Source of the DNA: an uncultured Woeseiaceae bacterium
Lineage (GTDB): Bacteria; Pseudomonadota; Gammaproteobacteria; Steroidobacterales; Woeseiaceae
Length of the DNA: 64,000 bases
NCBI GenBank assembly: GCA_945787845.1
Contig: CALZJH010000011.1
Coordinates: forward strand, 1 to 64,000
Direction of reading: 5' to 3'
Shown here in pieces: positions 41,079-49,538 of the stretch; positions within the stretch are counted from its first letter, which is position 1, and each line of letters begins with the position of its first letter. The notes below the pieces were generated by a model. The model was not told the origin of the DNA and ran no database searches. It worked only from the letters and a program-made list of their open reading frames with translations. A program made the translations under genes and the position numbers.

Positions 41079-43010
41079 ATGAACGGATCCCTACAAGCCT
41101 CGTCCAACCGGGTGCTGGTCGTCGACACCGACGCCGGCCAGATCGACGCGTATGTCGCCTGCCTGGGTGAGGATTTCGAGCCGGACGAAGCCATTGAAAC
41201 GCTGACCGACCTGGAAAAAGTCCTGCTCGGCGAAGACTCCGATGTGGATCACAACCCGCGATTCGAAGTCCATTCCAGGAACCAGGGCGACGCGGCGGTC
41301 GATGCCGTCCGCTACGCCCTGGAAAAGAATCGACCCTTCTCGGCGGTGTTTCTTGAGCTGGACCTGCCGCCCGGCATCGACGGCATCGAGACGGCCCAGC
41401 AGATCCGGGCGCTGGACCCGAACGTCAATCTCGTCATCGTGTCGGGTTCCCCCGACGCAAACCCCGAGAATCCCGGCAAGAAGATCCCGCCGGCCGACAA
41501 GGTCTTCTTTTTTCGCAAACCCTTCCATGGCGTGGAATGCCGGCAACTGGCAGCGGCGCTTTGCGGTAAGTGGCATGCGGACATGGCATTGCGTCAGGCT
41601 AACGAAGATCTTGAGCGCCGGGTCGAGGAGCGCACCGCCGCCCTGCAGAAAATTGCCTATTTCGATATGGTCACGCGCCTGCCCAACCAGCACCTGCTGA
41701 TCGAAGAGCTCAGGAACCTCATCGCCGCGGCCGAGGATGCTGAAGGCGACACCGTGGTGGTGCTGCTCGACATCGATCGCTTCAGTTTCATCAACGAGAC
41801 AATGGGCTTCGATGCCGGTAACGAACTGCTGCGCTCGGTGGGCAATCGCCTGAGTCGAACCTTCGCTGAAGACGGCGACGGCGAGCAGGCGATCGTGGGC
41901 CGCTTCGGCGCCGACGAGTTCGCCGTGCTGCTGCCCGGCGTCAATTCAGATCTGGAGATCCCGGATTTCGCGGCCATGGTCAAGCAGACGGTCGAAGAAC
42001 CGTTCCTGATCCACGGGCGTGACCTGTTTCTAAAAGTCGCCGTCGGCGTGTCCTGGCACCCGGTGCATGGCCGCGACGCGAAGACCGTGTTTCGATGCGC
42101 CGAAGCGGCGTTGCACCGCTCGATGCGCAGCATCGATCATGCGATTACTTATTACCACAGCGAAATGCGCTATCGCGCCCGTCACCGCTTCAGTCTCGAG
42201 GCAGAGCTGCGCGGCGCGATCGAGGGCGGTGAAATAGTGGCCCACTACCAGCCGCAGGAGTCCACGCGGACCGGCAAACTGGAGGGTGTGGAGGCCCTGG
42301 CGCGCTGGAATCGTCCCGATGGGTCAGTCCTTTCATCGGCTGATTTCGTGCCGCTGAGTGAGGAGATGGGCATCTCGGACATGTTGTTCGAGTCCATCCT
42401 TCGAAGCGTCTGCAAGGATCTCGCCGCCTGGCAGGAGGAGGGCGAGTGGAACGTACCGGTCAGTGTCAACCTGTCTGCACACCAGCTGCGTAACCGTGAG
42501 CTGGTGCAGCTGATCAAAGACGTCATGAAAGACGCCGGCATCGGCGAGGAACTCATCAATCTCGAGCTCACGGAAACGGTGCTCCTTGAAGATCTGACCA
42601 TCGCCCAGCCCGTTCTCGACGACCTGGCATCTTTCGGTGTGGGCATCCATATCGACGACTTTGGCACCGGCTACTCGTCGTTGAGTTACCTCGCCCAGCT
42701 GCCGGTGCAGACGCTGAAGATCGACCAGGCTTTTGTCGCACAGCTTTCCGAGCCCGACGCGACGACCAAGCTCGTGGAGGCCATTATCGCGCTCGGTAAG
42801 GCGCTGGATCTCGAGGTTATCGCTGAAGGCGTTGAGACCAATCAGCAGTACGCCATCATCCGGCGCCTGGGTTGCGACCTGGTCCAGGGCTACTTTATTG
42901 CCCGTCCGATGCCTGCCGACCAGTTGCGCAGGTGGTGCGGCGGTTACGAGGATACCCAGAGCCTCAAGCGTGGCTCCGCAGTGGTGGATATCGAAAAAGC
43001 CCGCAAGTAG
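41079..43010 (+). CDS. REC-GGDEF-EAL protein, predicted c-di-GMP phosphodiesterase with degenerate REC and GGDEF domains
   Basis: REC-like N-terminus (RVLVVDTDAG...AVFLELDLPPGIDG), GRFGADEFAV in place of GGDEF, intact EAL motifs (GVEALARW, NLTETV-like NLELTETV, IDDFGTGYSSL, AEGVET). Confidence 0.9.
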   Translation: MNGSLQASSNRVLVVDTDAGQIDAYVACLGEDFEPDEAIETLTDLEKVLLGEDSDVDHNPRFEVHSRNQGDAAVDAVRYALEKNRPFSAVFLELDLPPGIDGIETAQQIRALDPNVNLVIVSGSPDANPENPGKKIPPADKVFFFRKPFHGVECRQLAAALCGKWHADMALRQANEDLERRVEERTAALQKIAYFDMVTRLPNQHLLIEELRNLIAAAEDAEGDTVVVLLDIDRFSFINETMGFDAGNELLRSVGNRLSRTFAEDGDGEQAIVGRFGADEFAVLLPGVNSDLEIPDFAAMVKQTVEEPFLIHGRDLFLKVAVGVSWHPVHGRDAKTVFRCAEAALHRSMRSIDHAITYYHSEMRYRARHRFSLEAELRGAIEGGEIVAHYQPQESTRTGKLEGVEALARWNRPDGSVLSSADFVPLSEEMGISDMLFESILRSVCKDLAAWQEEGEWNVPVSVNLSAHQLRNRELVQLIKDVMKDAGIGEELINLELTETVLLEDLTIAQPVLDDLASFGVGIHIDDFGTGYSSLSYLAQLPVQTLKIDQAFVAQLSEPDATTKLVEAIIALGKALDLEVIAEGVETNQQYAIIRRLGCDLVQGYFIARPMPADQLRRWCGGYEDTQSLKRGSAVVDIEKARK

Positions 43011-43028
43011 GGCGCGCCAACAAGAAAA

Positions 43029-43056
43029 GGCGCGAACGGCCGGGGCCGCTCGCGCC
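43029..43056. terminator. GC-rich hairpin between convergent genes, possible bidirectional terminator
   Basis: GGCGCGAACGGCCGGGGCCGCTCGCGCC. Confidence 0.55.
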
Positions 43057-43083
43057 TTGTCACGTGGTCAGGCTTCGCTGTAC

Positions 43084-44349
43084 TTAGCGGGCCGTAATTC
43101 GCAGTACCACGCGGCGGTTCTGCGCCTTGCCGGCCGCAGTTGCGTTGTCCGCAATCGGCTGTGCTTCACCGTAACCGCGAACAGTCATGCGATTGGTAGC
43201 CACGCCATTCGCTGCGAGGTAGTCACGAACCGTCTGCGCGCGGCGCGATGACAGGCTCTCGTTGTACTCGGCGGCACCATCACTGTCGGTATGGCCGGCA
43301 ACTTCGACCCGGATAGTCGGGTTCTTGTTCAGCGTAGCCGCGGCATCATCGAGAATGCTTGCGGCACCCGGCAGGAGGCGATCCGAGTTTGTCTCGAAAT
43401 TCACGCCTTCGAGCCTGATTTCTGCCTTGATTTCGCAGCCCTTGATATCCACCTGCACACCGGCAGTGGTGTTCGGACATTCGTCGAGGCGATTCACAAC
43501 ACCGTCGCCGTCGTCATCGAGTTCGCAGCCGTTCGCATCAACAGGCGCGCCGGCTGGCGTGTTCGGGCACTGGTCCTTGTCGTCGGTGACGCCGTCGCCA
43601 TCACTGTCGTTCGGGCATCCGTTCGAGCCGACCGCAACGCCGCGAGGCGTTCCCGGGCACTCGTCTTTCGAATCTTTAACGCCATCGCCATCGCTGTCGA
43701 GCTCACAGCCAAAGGTATCGACGCGCGCACCGGCCGGTGTGTTCGGACAGTTGTCCGAACTATCCGCCACGCCGTCGCCGTCGGTGTCCACCCACTTGGG
43801 CGCGCTCGAGCCAAACGGAAGTTGCAGGCCCAGGCTGAACAGGTTGTCGCTCATGTCGGACACCATCGCGCTGTCGGTGCGGTACCGATACTCGCCGCGC
43901 AGCGCAACCTCGGATGAGAACAGGTCGAGCAGGAAGCCAGCCCCAACAGAATACATCGGGCCATCAGGAACGGTGGTGCTGCCTGCCTGGCTGACATTGA
44001 AATAGCCCAGTCCAGCGTGCAGGTAGGGGCTGAAACGCTCGGCCCGGCGGAAGACACGCTGCACATCGATGCCTGCGCCGAACTGATCCTGATCCGTGGT
44101 GGGGATCGAGAGGTAATCAGGGGACGCAATGGACACCATTGCTTCAATATTGTACTTGTCGTTGATGGCGTAGCCGAGCCCAAACTGGCGCCCGCCAAAG
44201 GAGTCGTCAACCCCACGATTGCTGTCGTATTCGGTATAGATGCCCATGGCAGACAGGTAAGGCTGCCCGGCCTCGGCTTCGGCATACGCCGTCTGGGCGC
44301 TCCCAAGCGCCATGAAAGTCGCCAGGGCGACATAAAAGAACTTCTTCAT
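43084..44349 (-). CDS. OmpA-family outer-membrane protein with thrombospondin type 3 repeats
   Basis: 421 aa; signal peptide, beta-barrel-like N-terminus, TSP3 repeats (DTDGDGVADSSDNCPNTPAGA...), C-terminal OmpA domain VEVAGHTDSDGAAEYNESLSSRRAQTVRDYL. Confidence 0.93.
   Translation of the reverse strand: MKKFFYVALATFMALGSAQTAYAEAEAGQPYLSAMGIYTEYDSNRGVDDSFGGRQFGLGYAINDKYNIEAMVSIASPDYLSIPTTDQDQFGAGIDVQRVFRRAERFSPYLHAGLGYFNVSQAGSTTVPDGPMYSVGAGFLLDLFSSEVALRGEYRYRTDSAMVSDMSDNLFSLGLQLPFGSSAPKWVDTDGDGVADSSDNCPNTPAGARVDTFGCELDSDGDGVKDSKDECPGTPRGVAVGSNGCPNDSDGDGVTDDKDQCPNTPAGAPVDANGCELDDDGDGVVNRLDECPNTTAGVQVDIKGCEIKAEIRLEGVNFETNSDRLLPGAASILDDAAATLNKNPTIRVEVAGHTDSDGAAEYNESLSSRRAQTVRDYLAANGVATNRMTVRGYGEAQPIADNATAAGKAQNRRVVLRITAR
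43430..43800 (-). repeat. Degenerate in-frame tandem repeats encoding TSP3 calcium-binding units
   Basis: Repeated xDxDGDGVxDxxDxCPxTPxGxxVxxxGC units inside the OmpA-family CDS. Confidence 0.8.
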
Positions 44350-44578
44350 TGGTTATAGCTCCCTAATTTATTCTATATTCCCGCGTTGCAAACCCACGGG
44401 ATCGAATTCTGATGGCCCAATAGACGTCCAGGTGCTCGATTGAGTCACATTTTCAGGGCAGTCCGGGCCAGGGGTGAATATTACCTTATTCATTGTGACT
44501 TCAGAGCTGACTCTGCCGTCTATTTGGAACATCATTGCGTCTATACATCGCGGGCCCCGGAGCGAAGAAAGTACCAAC

Positions 44579-44872
44579 ATGGCAGATACGCGTAAAGAAG
44601 AAGAAATACGCCAGCTCATGCAGGCCGGCATGGATACCGACGAACGCCCGTCGCGCGCCCTCTCCGCTGTGAGCCGCGCCCGCCGCCAGGTCGGGCAGCG
44701 CGACACCCTGGCGTTCGCGCTGGTCCGGGTCTGGTCGGTATTGGCCCGTCTTCTCGCGCCTCTGTTTACGTTCTTCGGTGAGAAACAGGCGCAGACGGTC
44801 TATCAGCAGTCGGCCGGCAAGGTCAAAAAGAGCGCCGCAGCCAGAGACGGCAAGGCCAAAGACCAAGAATAA
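44579..44872 (+). CDS. Hypothetical protein
   Basis: 97 aa; start set to MADTRKEEEIRQLMQAGMDTDERPS in track ORF 44474-44872; directly upstream of the MscS-like gene. Confidence 0.6.
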   Translation: MADTRKEEEIRQLMQAGMDTDERPSRALSAVSRARRQVGQRDTLAFALVRVWSVLARLLAPLFTFFGEKQAQTVYQQSAGKVKKSAAARDGKAKDQE

Positions 44873-44925
44873 TTCGATCCGGGCGGCCCCATGTCCGGGT
44901 CGGCCGCCAGTAAGAGGGGAAAATC

Positions 44926-45756
44926 ATGATAGATGAAGTACAGGAAACACTGTGGCAGCCAATGGTCGGCCTGTGGACCAAGGTGGCGGAATTCTTGCCA
45001 AATATCGCGGGCGCATTATTCTTGCTCATCATTGGCTACCTCGTGGCCAAGGGTATCGGCCTTGCGATCGCCAAGCTCCTTGCAAAGCTCGGCCTCGACA
45101 AGCTGACCGAAAGCTCCGGCGTTGCGTCGGCCGTGCAGAGTACGGGCTTCGAGACGTCGGCTTCGGCGATTATCGGCAAGATCGTCTATTGGCTGATTTT
45201 TCTGCTGTTCATGATTGCGGCGGCAGACAGTCTCGGGTTGCCGCGCGTATCCGACACGATTAATGGATTCGTTCAGTACCTGCCGAAACTCATTGGCGCG
45301 ATGCTCGTCGTCATCATCGGCCTGTTCGCGGCGCATCTCGTCAGGTCGGCCGTGGAAACAGCATCGGCGAGTATGCAGCTGGACTACGGCAAGCCACTGG
45401 GCACGCTGATCTACATGCTCATCGTTATCGTGGTGGTGTCGCTGGCAATTGGCCAGCTGGAGATTGAAACGGACCTGCTGAACCAGGTCGTATCCATCAT
45501 CCTGTTTGCGATCGGCGCAGCGGTGGCGCTTTCACTGGGAATGGGAACGCGTGCAACGGCCGGCAATATCGTGGCCGGCCTCTATGCACGTGACCTGTTT
45601 CCGCCAGGGGACAAAATAACGGTTGGGGACATCTCCGGCCGTGTCATTGAGGTCAGTGCGACGAATACACTGCTCGAACTCGACGACGGTACGACGTACA
45701 CGTTGCCGAACAGTGTATTGGTAGAAAGCCAGGTTCATACGACCGACCGCCTCTGA
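44926..45756 (+). CDS. Mechanosensitive ion channel family protein (small, conserved-TM-helix type)
   Basis: 276 aa; GALFLLIIGYLVAKGIGLAIAKLL and C-terminal MscS-like beta domain FPPGDKITVGDISGRVIEVSATNTLLELDDGTTYTLPNS. Confidence 0.88.
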   Translation: MIDEVQETLWQPMVGLWTKVAEFLPNIAGALFLLIIGYLVAKGIGLAIAKLLAKLGLDKLTESSGVASAVQSTGFETSASAIIGKIVYWLIFLLFMIAAADSLGLPRVSDTINGFVQYLPKLIGAMLVVIIGLFAAHLVRSAVETASASMQLDYGKPLGTLIYMLIVIVVVSLAIGQLEIETDLLNQVVSIILFAIGAAVALSLGMGTRATAGNIVAGLYARDLFPPGDKITVGDISGRVIEVSATNTLLELDDGTTYTLPNSVLVESQVHTTDRL

Positions 45757-45757
45757 C

Positions 45758-46348
45758 GTGAGCGTTCGGCGCAGAACGCCGTTACCGAAGGAGTATCGGG
45801 CTCTTTTGGACGAGCAGCTTGTTGAGCGTGCGTGCCACGAGCTGCCGTATCGTACGCGTGCGTACGAGGAACTCATGCGCCGGCATGAAAAACTGATGTT
45901 CAGCGTTTGTCTGCGGCTGCTCGGGAACAGGCAGGATGCGGAGGACATCACGCAGGACGTCATGCTCAAGATCTTCTCGAAGCTGCATGGCTTTGAAGGC
46001 AGGTCATCGTTCAAGACATGGCTGGTTCGAGTGACCCGCAACGCCTGCAAGGACTGGTTGAAAAAGAGGGCGATCTCGAAACATTATTCCGAGGCTCTGG
46101 CGAACGAGCCGCAGGAACAGTCGACCATCAAATACGAGGAGGACCGCCTGATCGGCTTGCTGAAACACCTTTCCCCCACCGATCGGGAAATCCTGACCTT
46201 GAGATTCGTGGCCGACCTGAGCCTGAAGGAGATTGCGGAGATGTCAGAGTTGAGCTTGAGCGCAACGAAAATGCGCCTCTACCGGGCCGTTGACAGGCTG
46301 CAGGAGCTCGCGACTGATACGATTGGCGATGAGCTGCAGGATTACTAG
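45758..46348 (+). CDS. Sigma-70 family (ECF-type) RNA polymerase sigma factor
   Basis: GTG start; region 2 RLLGNRQDAEDITQDVMLKIFSKLHGFEGRSSFKTWLVRVTRNACKDW and region 4 DREILTLRFVADLSLKEIAEMSELSLSATKMRLYRAVDRL. Confidence 0.93.
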   Translation: MSVRRRTPLPKEYRALLDEQLVERACHELPYRTRAYEELMRRHEKLMFSVCLRLLGNRQDAEDITQDVMLKIFSKLHGFEGRSSFKTWLVRVTRNACKDWLKKRAISKHYSEALANEPQEQSTIKYEEDRLIGLLKHLSPTDREILTLRFVADLSLKEIAEMSELSLSATKMRLYRAVDRLQELATDTIGDELQDY

Positions 46349-46386
46349 TTTCCCGAACAAACCGACAATAGAAAAGGAGATAAACC

Positions 46387-46587
46387 ATGAGTGTTGCAAA
46401 AACGTCCGAGATTTCAGCGTCATCGTCCAAGAGTTTTGAGGACGCAATGCGCAAAGGCATTCGCAAAATGGGCGAAACTGTGGACAATATCGAAGGCGCC
46501 TGGGTTAAGGAACAAAAGGTCGTCGTCAACGATGGGGAAGTCACGGCGTATCGTGTGACAATGAAAGTAACGTTCATCGTCAAATAA
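46387..46587 (+). CDS. Dodecin-family flavoprotein
   Basis: 66 aa; SSSKSFEDAMRKGIRKMGETVDNIEGAWVKEQKVVVNDGEVTAYRVTMKVTFIV matches the dodecin pattern, including the central Trp. Confidence 0.88.
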   Translation: MSVAKTSEISASSSKSFEDAMRKGIRKMGETVDNIEGAWVKEQKVVVNDGEVTAYRVTMKVTFIVK

Positions 46588-46632
46588 CGTGAAGCACTTG
46601 CTCAAGAATTAGCCGTAAGACAGGAGATAGAG

Positions 46633-46965
46633 ATGGCAGGTAAGTTTGAAGTATACAAAGACAAGGCAGGCGAGTTTCGGTTTCGCCTGAAAGCGGGCAA
46701 TGGCCAGAATATCCTCGGGAGTGAAGGGTACAAAGCCAAGTCCAGCTGCATGAATGGCATCGAGTCGGTCAAGAAGAACTCGCAGAATCCGGACCGCTTT
46801 AACAAGAAATCGACCGCGTCGGGCAGATTCACGTTCAGCCTGTGCGCATCGAACGGCCAGTGTATCGGCACGAGTCAGACCTACGAGTCTGAGTCGGGCT
46901 GCGACAACGGCATGAAGAGCGTTGCTGAAACGGCGCCGGGTGCGTCTACAGACGACCAGACCTGA
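46633..46965 (+). CDS. YegP-family protein (two DUF1508 repeats)
   Basis: KFEVYKDKAGEFRFRLKAGNGQNILGSEGY repeated as GRFTFSLCASNGQCIGTSQTY. Confidence 0.85.
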   Translation: MAGKFEVYKDKAGEFRFRLKAGNGQNILGSEGYKAKSSCMNGIESVKKNSQNPDRFNKKSTASGRFTFSLCASNGQCIGTSQTYESESGCDNGMKSVAETAPGASTDDQT

Positions 46966-46998
46966 GACTCCGGACGCCGCAAGGCGTATGCAGTCGAG

Positions 46999-47032
46999 AC
47001 CGGCGGCACTGATGTGCCGCCGGTTTTTTTTT
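46999..47032 (+). terminator. Rho-independent terminator
   Basis: ACCGGCGGCAC-TGAT-GTGCCGCCGGT followed by TTTTTTTT. Confidence 0.93.
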
Positions 47033-47092
47033 GCGCCGGCGATACGGCTTCGTTAGTCTGGGCGACATCTGCATCGCCGTGGTTCAAGAATA

Positions 47093-48499
47093 ATGACAAA
47101 ACGCAACTGGTCGATTGATTCCCTGGTCCTGATTTTCTCGTTTATCGTCTTCGCGCAATTACTGTCCTACGCCATACCGCACGGGGAGTTCGAGCGCGCG
47201 CCTTCGGCGGACGATCCAAGTCGCATGGTCGTCGTCGATGGTACCTACACGCAAATGGCCGCCGACGAGAGCGTAACGCTCGCGCCATGGCATTTCCTGA
47301 TGGCCATCACGAAGGGGCTCGAGTCGGCGCAGGGGATCATCTTCCTGATCTTCCTCGTAGGCGGTGTGATCGAGGTATTGCGCAAAACCGGCGCGATCGA
47401 CGCTGCGTTGCACGGCGCAGTCGATCGACTGGGCAAGAGTCCCTGGTTGCTGATCGGTGGTTGCCTGCTGCTATTCAGCATCGGCTCCTTTACGATCGGC
47501 ATGGGCGAGGAGTATGTGCCGCTCGTGCCAATTATCGTGACCATGTGTCTCGCTATGCGCATGGACGCCATCGTGGCGATGGGTATGGTCTGGATCCCGT
47601 ATGGCATCGGCTGGGCCTGCGCGGGCATCAATCCGTTTGGTGTCCTGATCGCGCAAAATATTGCGAGCGTGCCGCTGACGTCGGGCTGGGGTTTCCGCCT
47701 GATCATGATGTTCGCGTTCCTCGCGATAGCGTTTCATCACATCTACCGGTACGCGCGTCGCGTGCAGGCGGACCCGTCGTACAGCTACGTGGCCGATGTC
47801 GATTACAGTTCTGGGTTTGAGGCCCCAGGGGACCTGCACTTTAACGGTCGGCGCGTCGCCATACTGGCTGTGTTTGTGATCGGACTCGTGGTCTTTGTTT
47901 ACGGCGTATCAGAACACCACTGGTATATCACCGAACTCAATTCAATCTTCCTCGCCATTGGCCTGATTGCCGCGATTATCGCGCGCCTGCCTGCCGGTGA
48001 AACGAGTCGCACGTTTCTCGAAGGTGCTGCGGCGATGACGCCGGCTGCCTTGCTCGTGGGATTTGCCCGGACCATCGAGGTCGTCATGACGGACGGGCAG
48101 ATCATCGATACGGTCGTTTTCTCCATCGCAGGACTGCTCGAAGGGCTGCCGTCTGAGGCCTCGGCAATCGGCATGCTCGCCGTGCAAACGGTTTGCAACT
48201 TCTTCATTCCCTCGGGCAGCGGCCAGGCGTTCGTAACGATGCCGATCATGTCACCGCTCGCGACATTGACCGATGTTCCGCAACAGACGGCCGTGCTGGC
48301 CTACCAGTTTGGTGATGGCTTTACGAACATGATCGTGCCGACGAGTGCGCTAGTGATGGGTGCGCTGGCGCTCGGTAAGGTTCCCTATGCGGCATGGTTC
48401 AAGTTCGTGGGGCCGTTGCTGTTAAAGATGTTTGCACTCGCGGCGGTGTTTCTCGTCGTGTCGATGCACATCGGAACGGCGTTCGGTTTTCACAGCTAG
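47093..48499 (+). CDS. YfcC/DcuC-superfamily membrane transporter
   Basis: 468 aa polytopic; FLVGGVIEVLRKTGAIDAAL, GMGEEYVPLVPIIV, FFIPSGSGQAFVTMPIMSPL. Confidence 0.88.
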   Translation: MTKRNWSIDSLVLIFSFIVFAQLLSYAIPHGEFERAPSADDPSRMVVVDGTYTQMAADESVTLAPWHFLMAITKGLESAQGIIFLIFLVGGVIEVLRKTGAIDAALHGAVDRLGKSPWLLIGGCLLLFSIGSFTIGMGEEYVPLVPIIVTMCLAMRMDAIVAMGMVWIPYGIGWACAGINPFGVLIAQNIASVPLTSGWGFRLIMMFAFLAIAFHHIYRYARRVQADPSYSYVADVDYSSGFEAPGDLHFNGRRVAILAVFVIGLVVFVYGVSEHHWYITELNSIFLAIGLIAAIIARLPAGETSRTFLEGAAAMTPAALLVGFARTIEVVMTDGQIIDTVVFSIAGLLEGLPSEASAIGMLAVQTVCNFFIPSGSGQAFVTMPIMSPLATLTDVPQQTAVLAYQFGDGFTNMIVPTSALVMGALALGKVPYAAWFKFVGPLLLKMFALAAVFLVVSMHIGTAFGFHS

Positions 48500-49521
48500 C
48501 TGCGGCGGTAATACGTAACGCCAGCGTCGTTCCGCTCGGCGAGCATGTCGCCCGTGTTGCAGAGGTAGGTGAGGTGTGAAATCGCTTCACCGCTGGCCAT
48601 GACGCGGTTGCTGTCGGAGATGGCCGAGTTAAACAGGATGTCGAATACATCGACTGCACGCCGGGGAATGCTCGCAGTCTCGAGCAGCTTGTCGAGATTG
48701 TCCGTATGTTCCCTGCGCAGCTGCTCGAGCCGGACATGGACACCTCGAAAGGGCTTGCCATGCGCCGGTAACACGAGGACGTCGTCAGGCAGCGTTGCTT
48801 CGAGCCGGTCAATCGACTCAAACCAGTCCTTCAGCGGGTCGGCGTGGGGTTCCGTCGGCCAGACGCTGACATTGGGTGAAATGGTCGGCAAAATCTGGTC
48901 GCCGGAAATCAGGATGTTGCGCGTTCGGTCGTACAGGCACGCGTGTTCGGGTGAGTGCCCGCGCCCGACAATAATTTCCCAGTCATGCCCGGCGAATGAG
49001 CACAGGTCGCCGTCCTGCAGTCGCCGGTAGGACTGTGGCAGCTCTCCGACGACCCGCCCGAACATGCCAAAGTTGTCCCTGTACAGCTGCAGTTGCGCAT
49101 CGTCGAATCCCGCCGCCCTGTAGAAGCGCACAGCTTCTTCGGGGGCTTCGTGTCCCGTGTCGCCAACGAGAATGCGGCACAGCAGGTACTCGTCACGCGT
49201 CATCCAAAGGTCGGCGTCGAAGTGCTGCACGAGCCATCCGGCACACCCGACATGGTCCGGGTGCAGGTGCGTGGCAATGACGTGTGTCGCCGGATCGCCG
49301 CGCATAGCGTCCTTGAAGGTCGTTCCCCAGACGTCCCGACTCGTGCGCGTGTCGACGCCCGTATCAACGATGACCCAGCCATCGTCGTCGCGCAGCAACC
49401 AGAGGTTGATATGGTTCAGGGAGAACGGCAGGGGCATGCGCAGCCAGGTGATGCCATCGGCCATCGCCATCGTCTCGCCGTTCGCCGGGCGTGAAATGTG
49501 CTCGTAATGAATCCGATCCAT
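48496..49521 (-). CDS. MBL-fold metallohydrolase
   Basis: HLHPDHVGCAGW (HxHxDH) motif; start MDRIHYEH chosen in track ORF 48496-49542. Confidence 0.88.
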   Translation of the reverse strand: MDRIHYEHISRPANGETMAMADGITWLRMPLPFSLNHINLWLLRDDDGWVIVDTGVDTRTSRDVWGTTFKDAMRGDPATHVIATHLHPDHVGCAGWLVQHFDADLWMTRDEYLLCRILVGDTGHEAPEEAVRFYRAAGFDDAQLQLYRDNFGMFGRVVGELPQSYRRLQDGDLCSFAGHDWEIIVGRGHSPEHACLYDRTRNILISGDQILPTISPNVSVWPTEPHADPLKDWFESIDRLEATLPDDVLVLPAHGKPFRGVHVRLEQLRREHTDNLDKLLETASIPRRAVDVFDILFNSAISDSNRVMASGEAISHLTYLCNTGDMLAERNDAGVTYYRRS

Positions 49522-49538
49522 CGGCGGATACTCGCACG

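Noticed and set aside
43430-43800. Tandem repeats considered as CRISPR or minisatellite
   Set aside because: Repeats stay in frame and encode TSP3 calcium-binding units within an OmpA-family protein.
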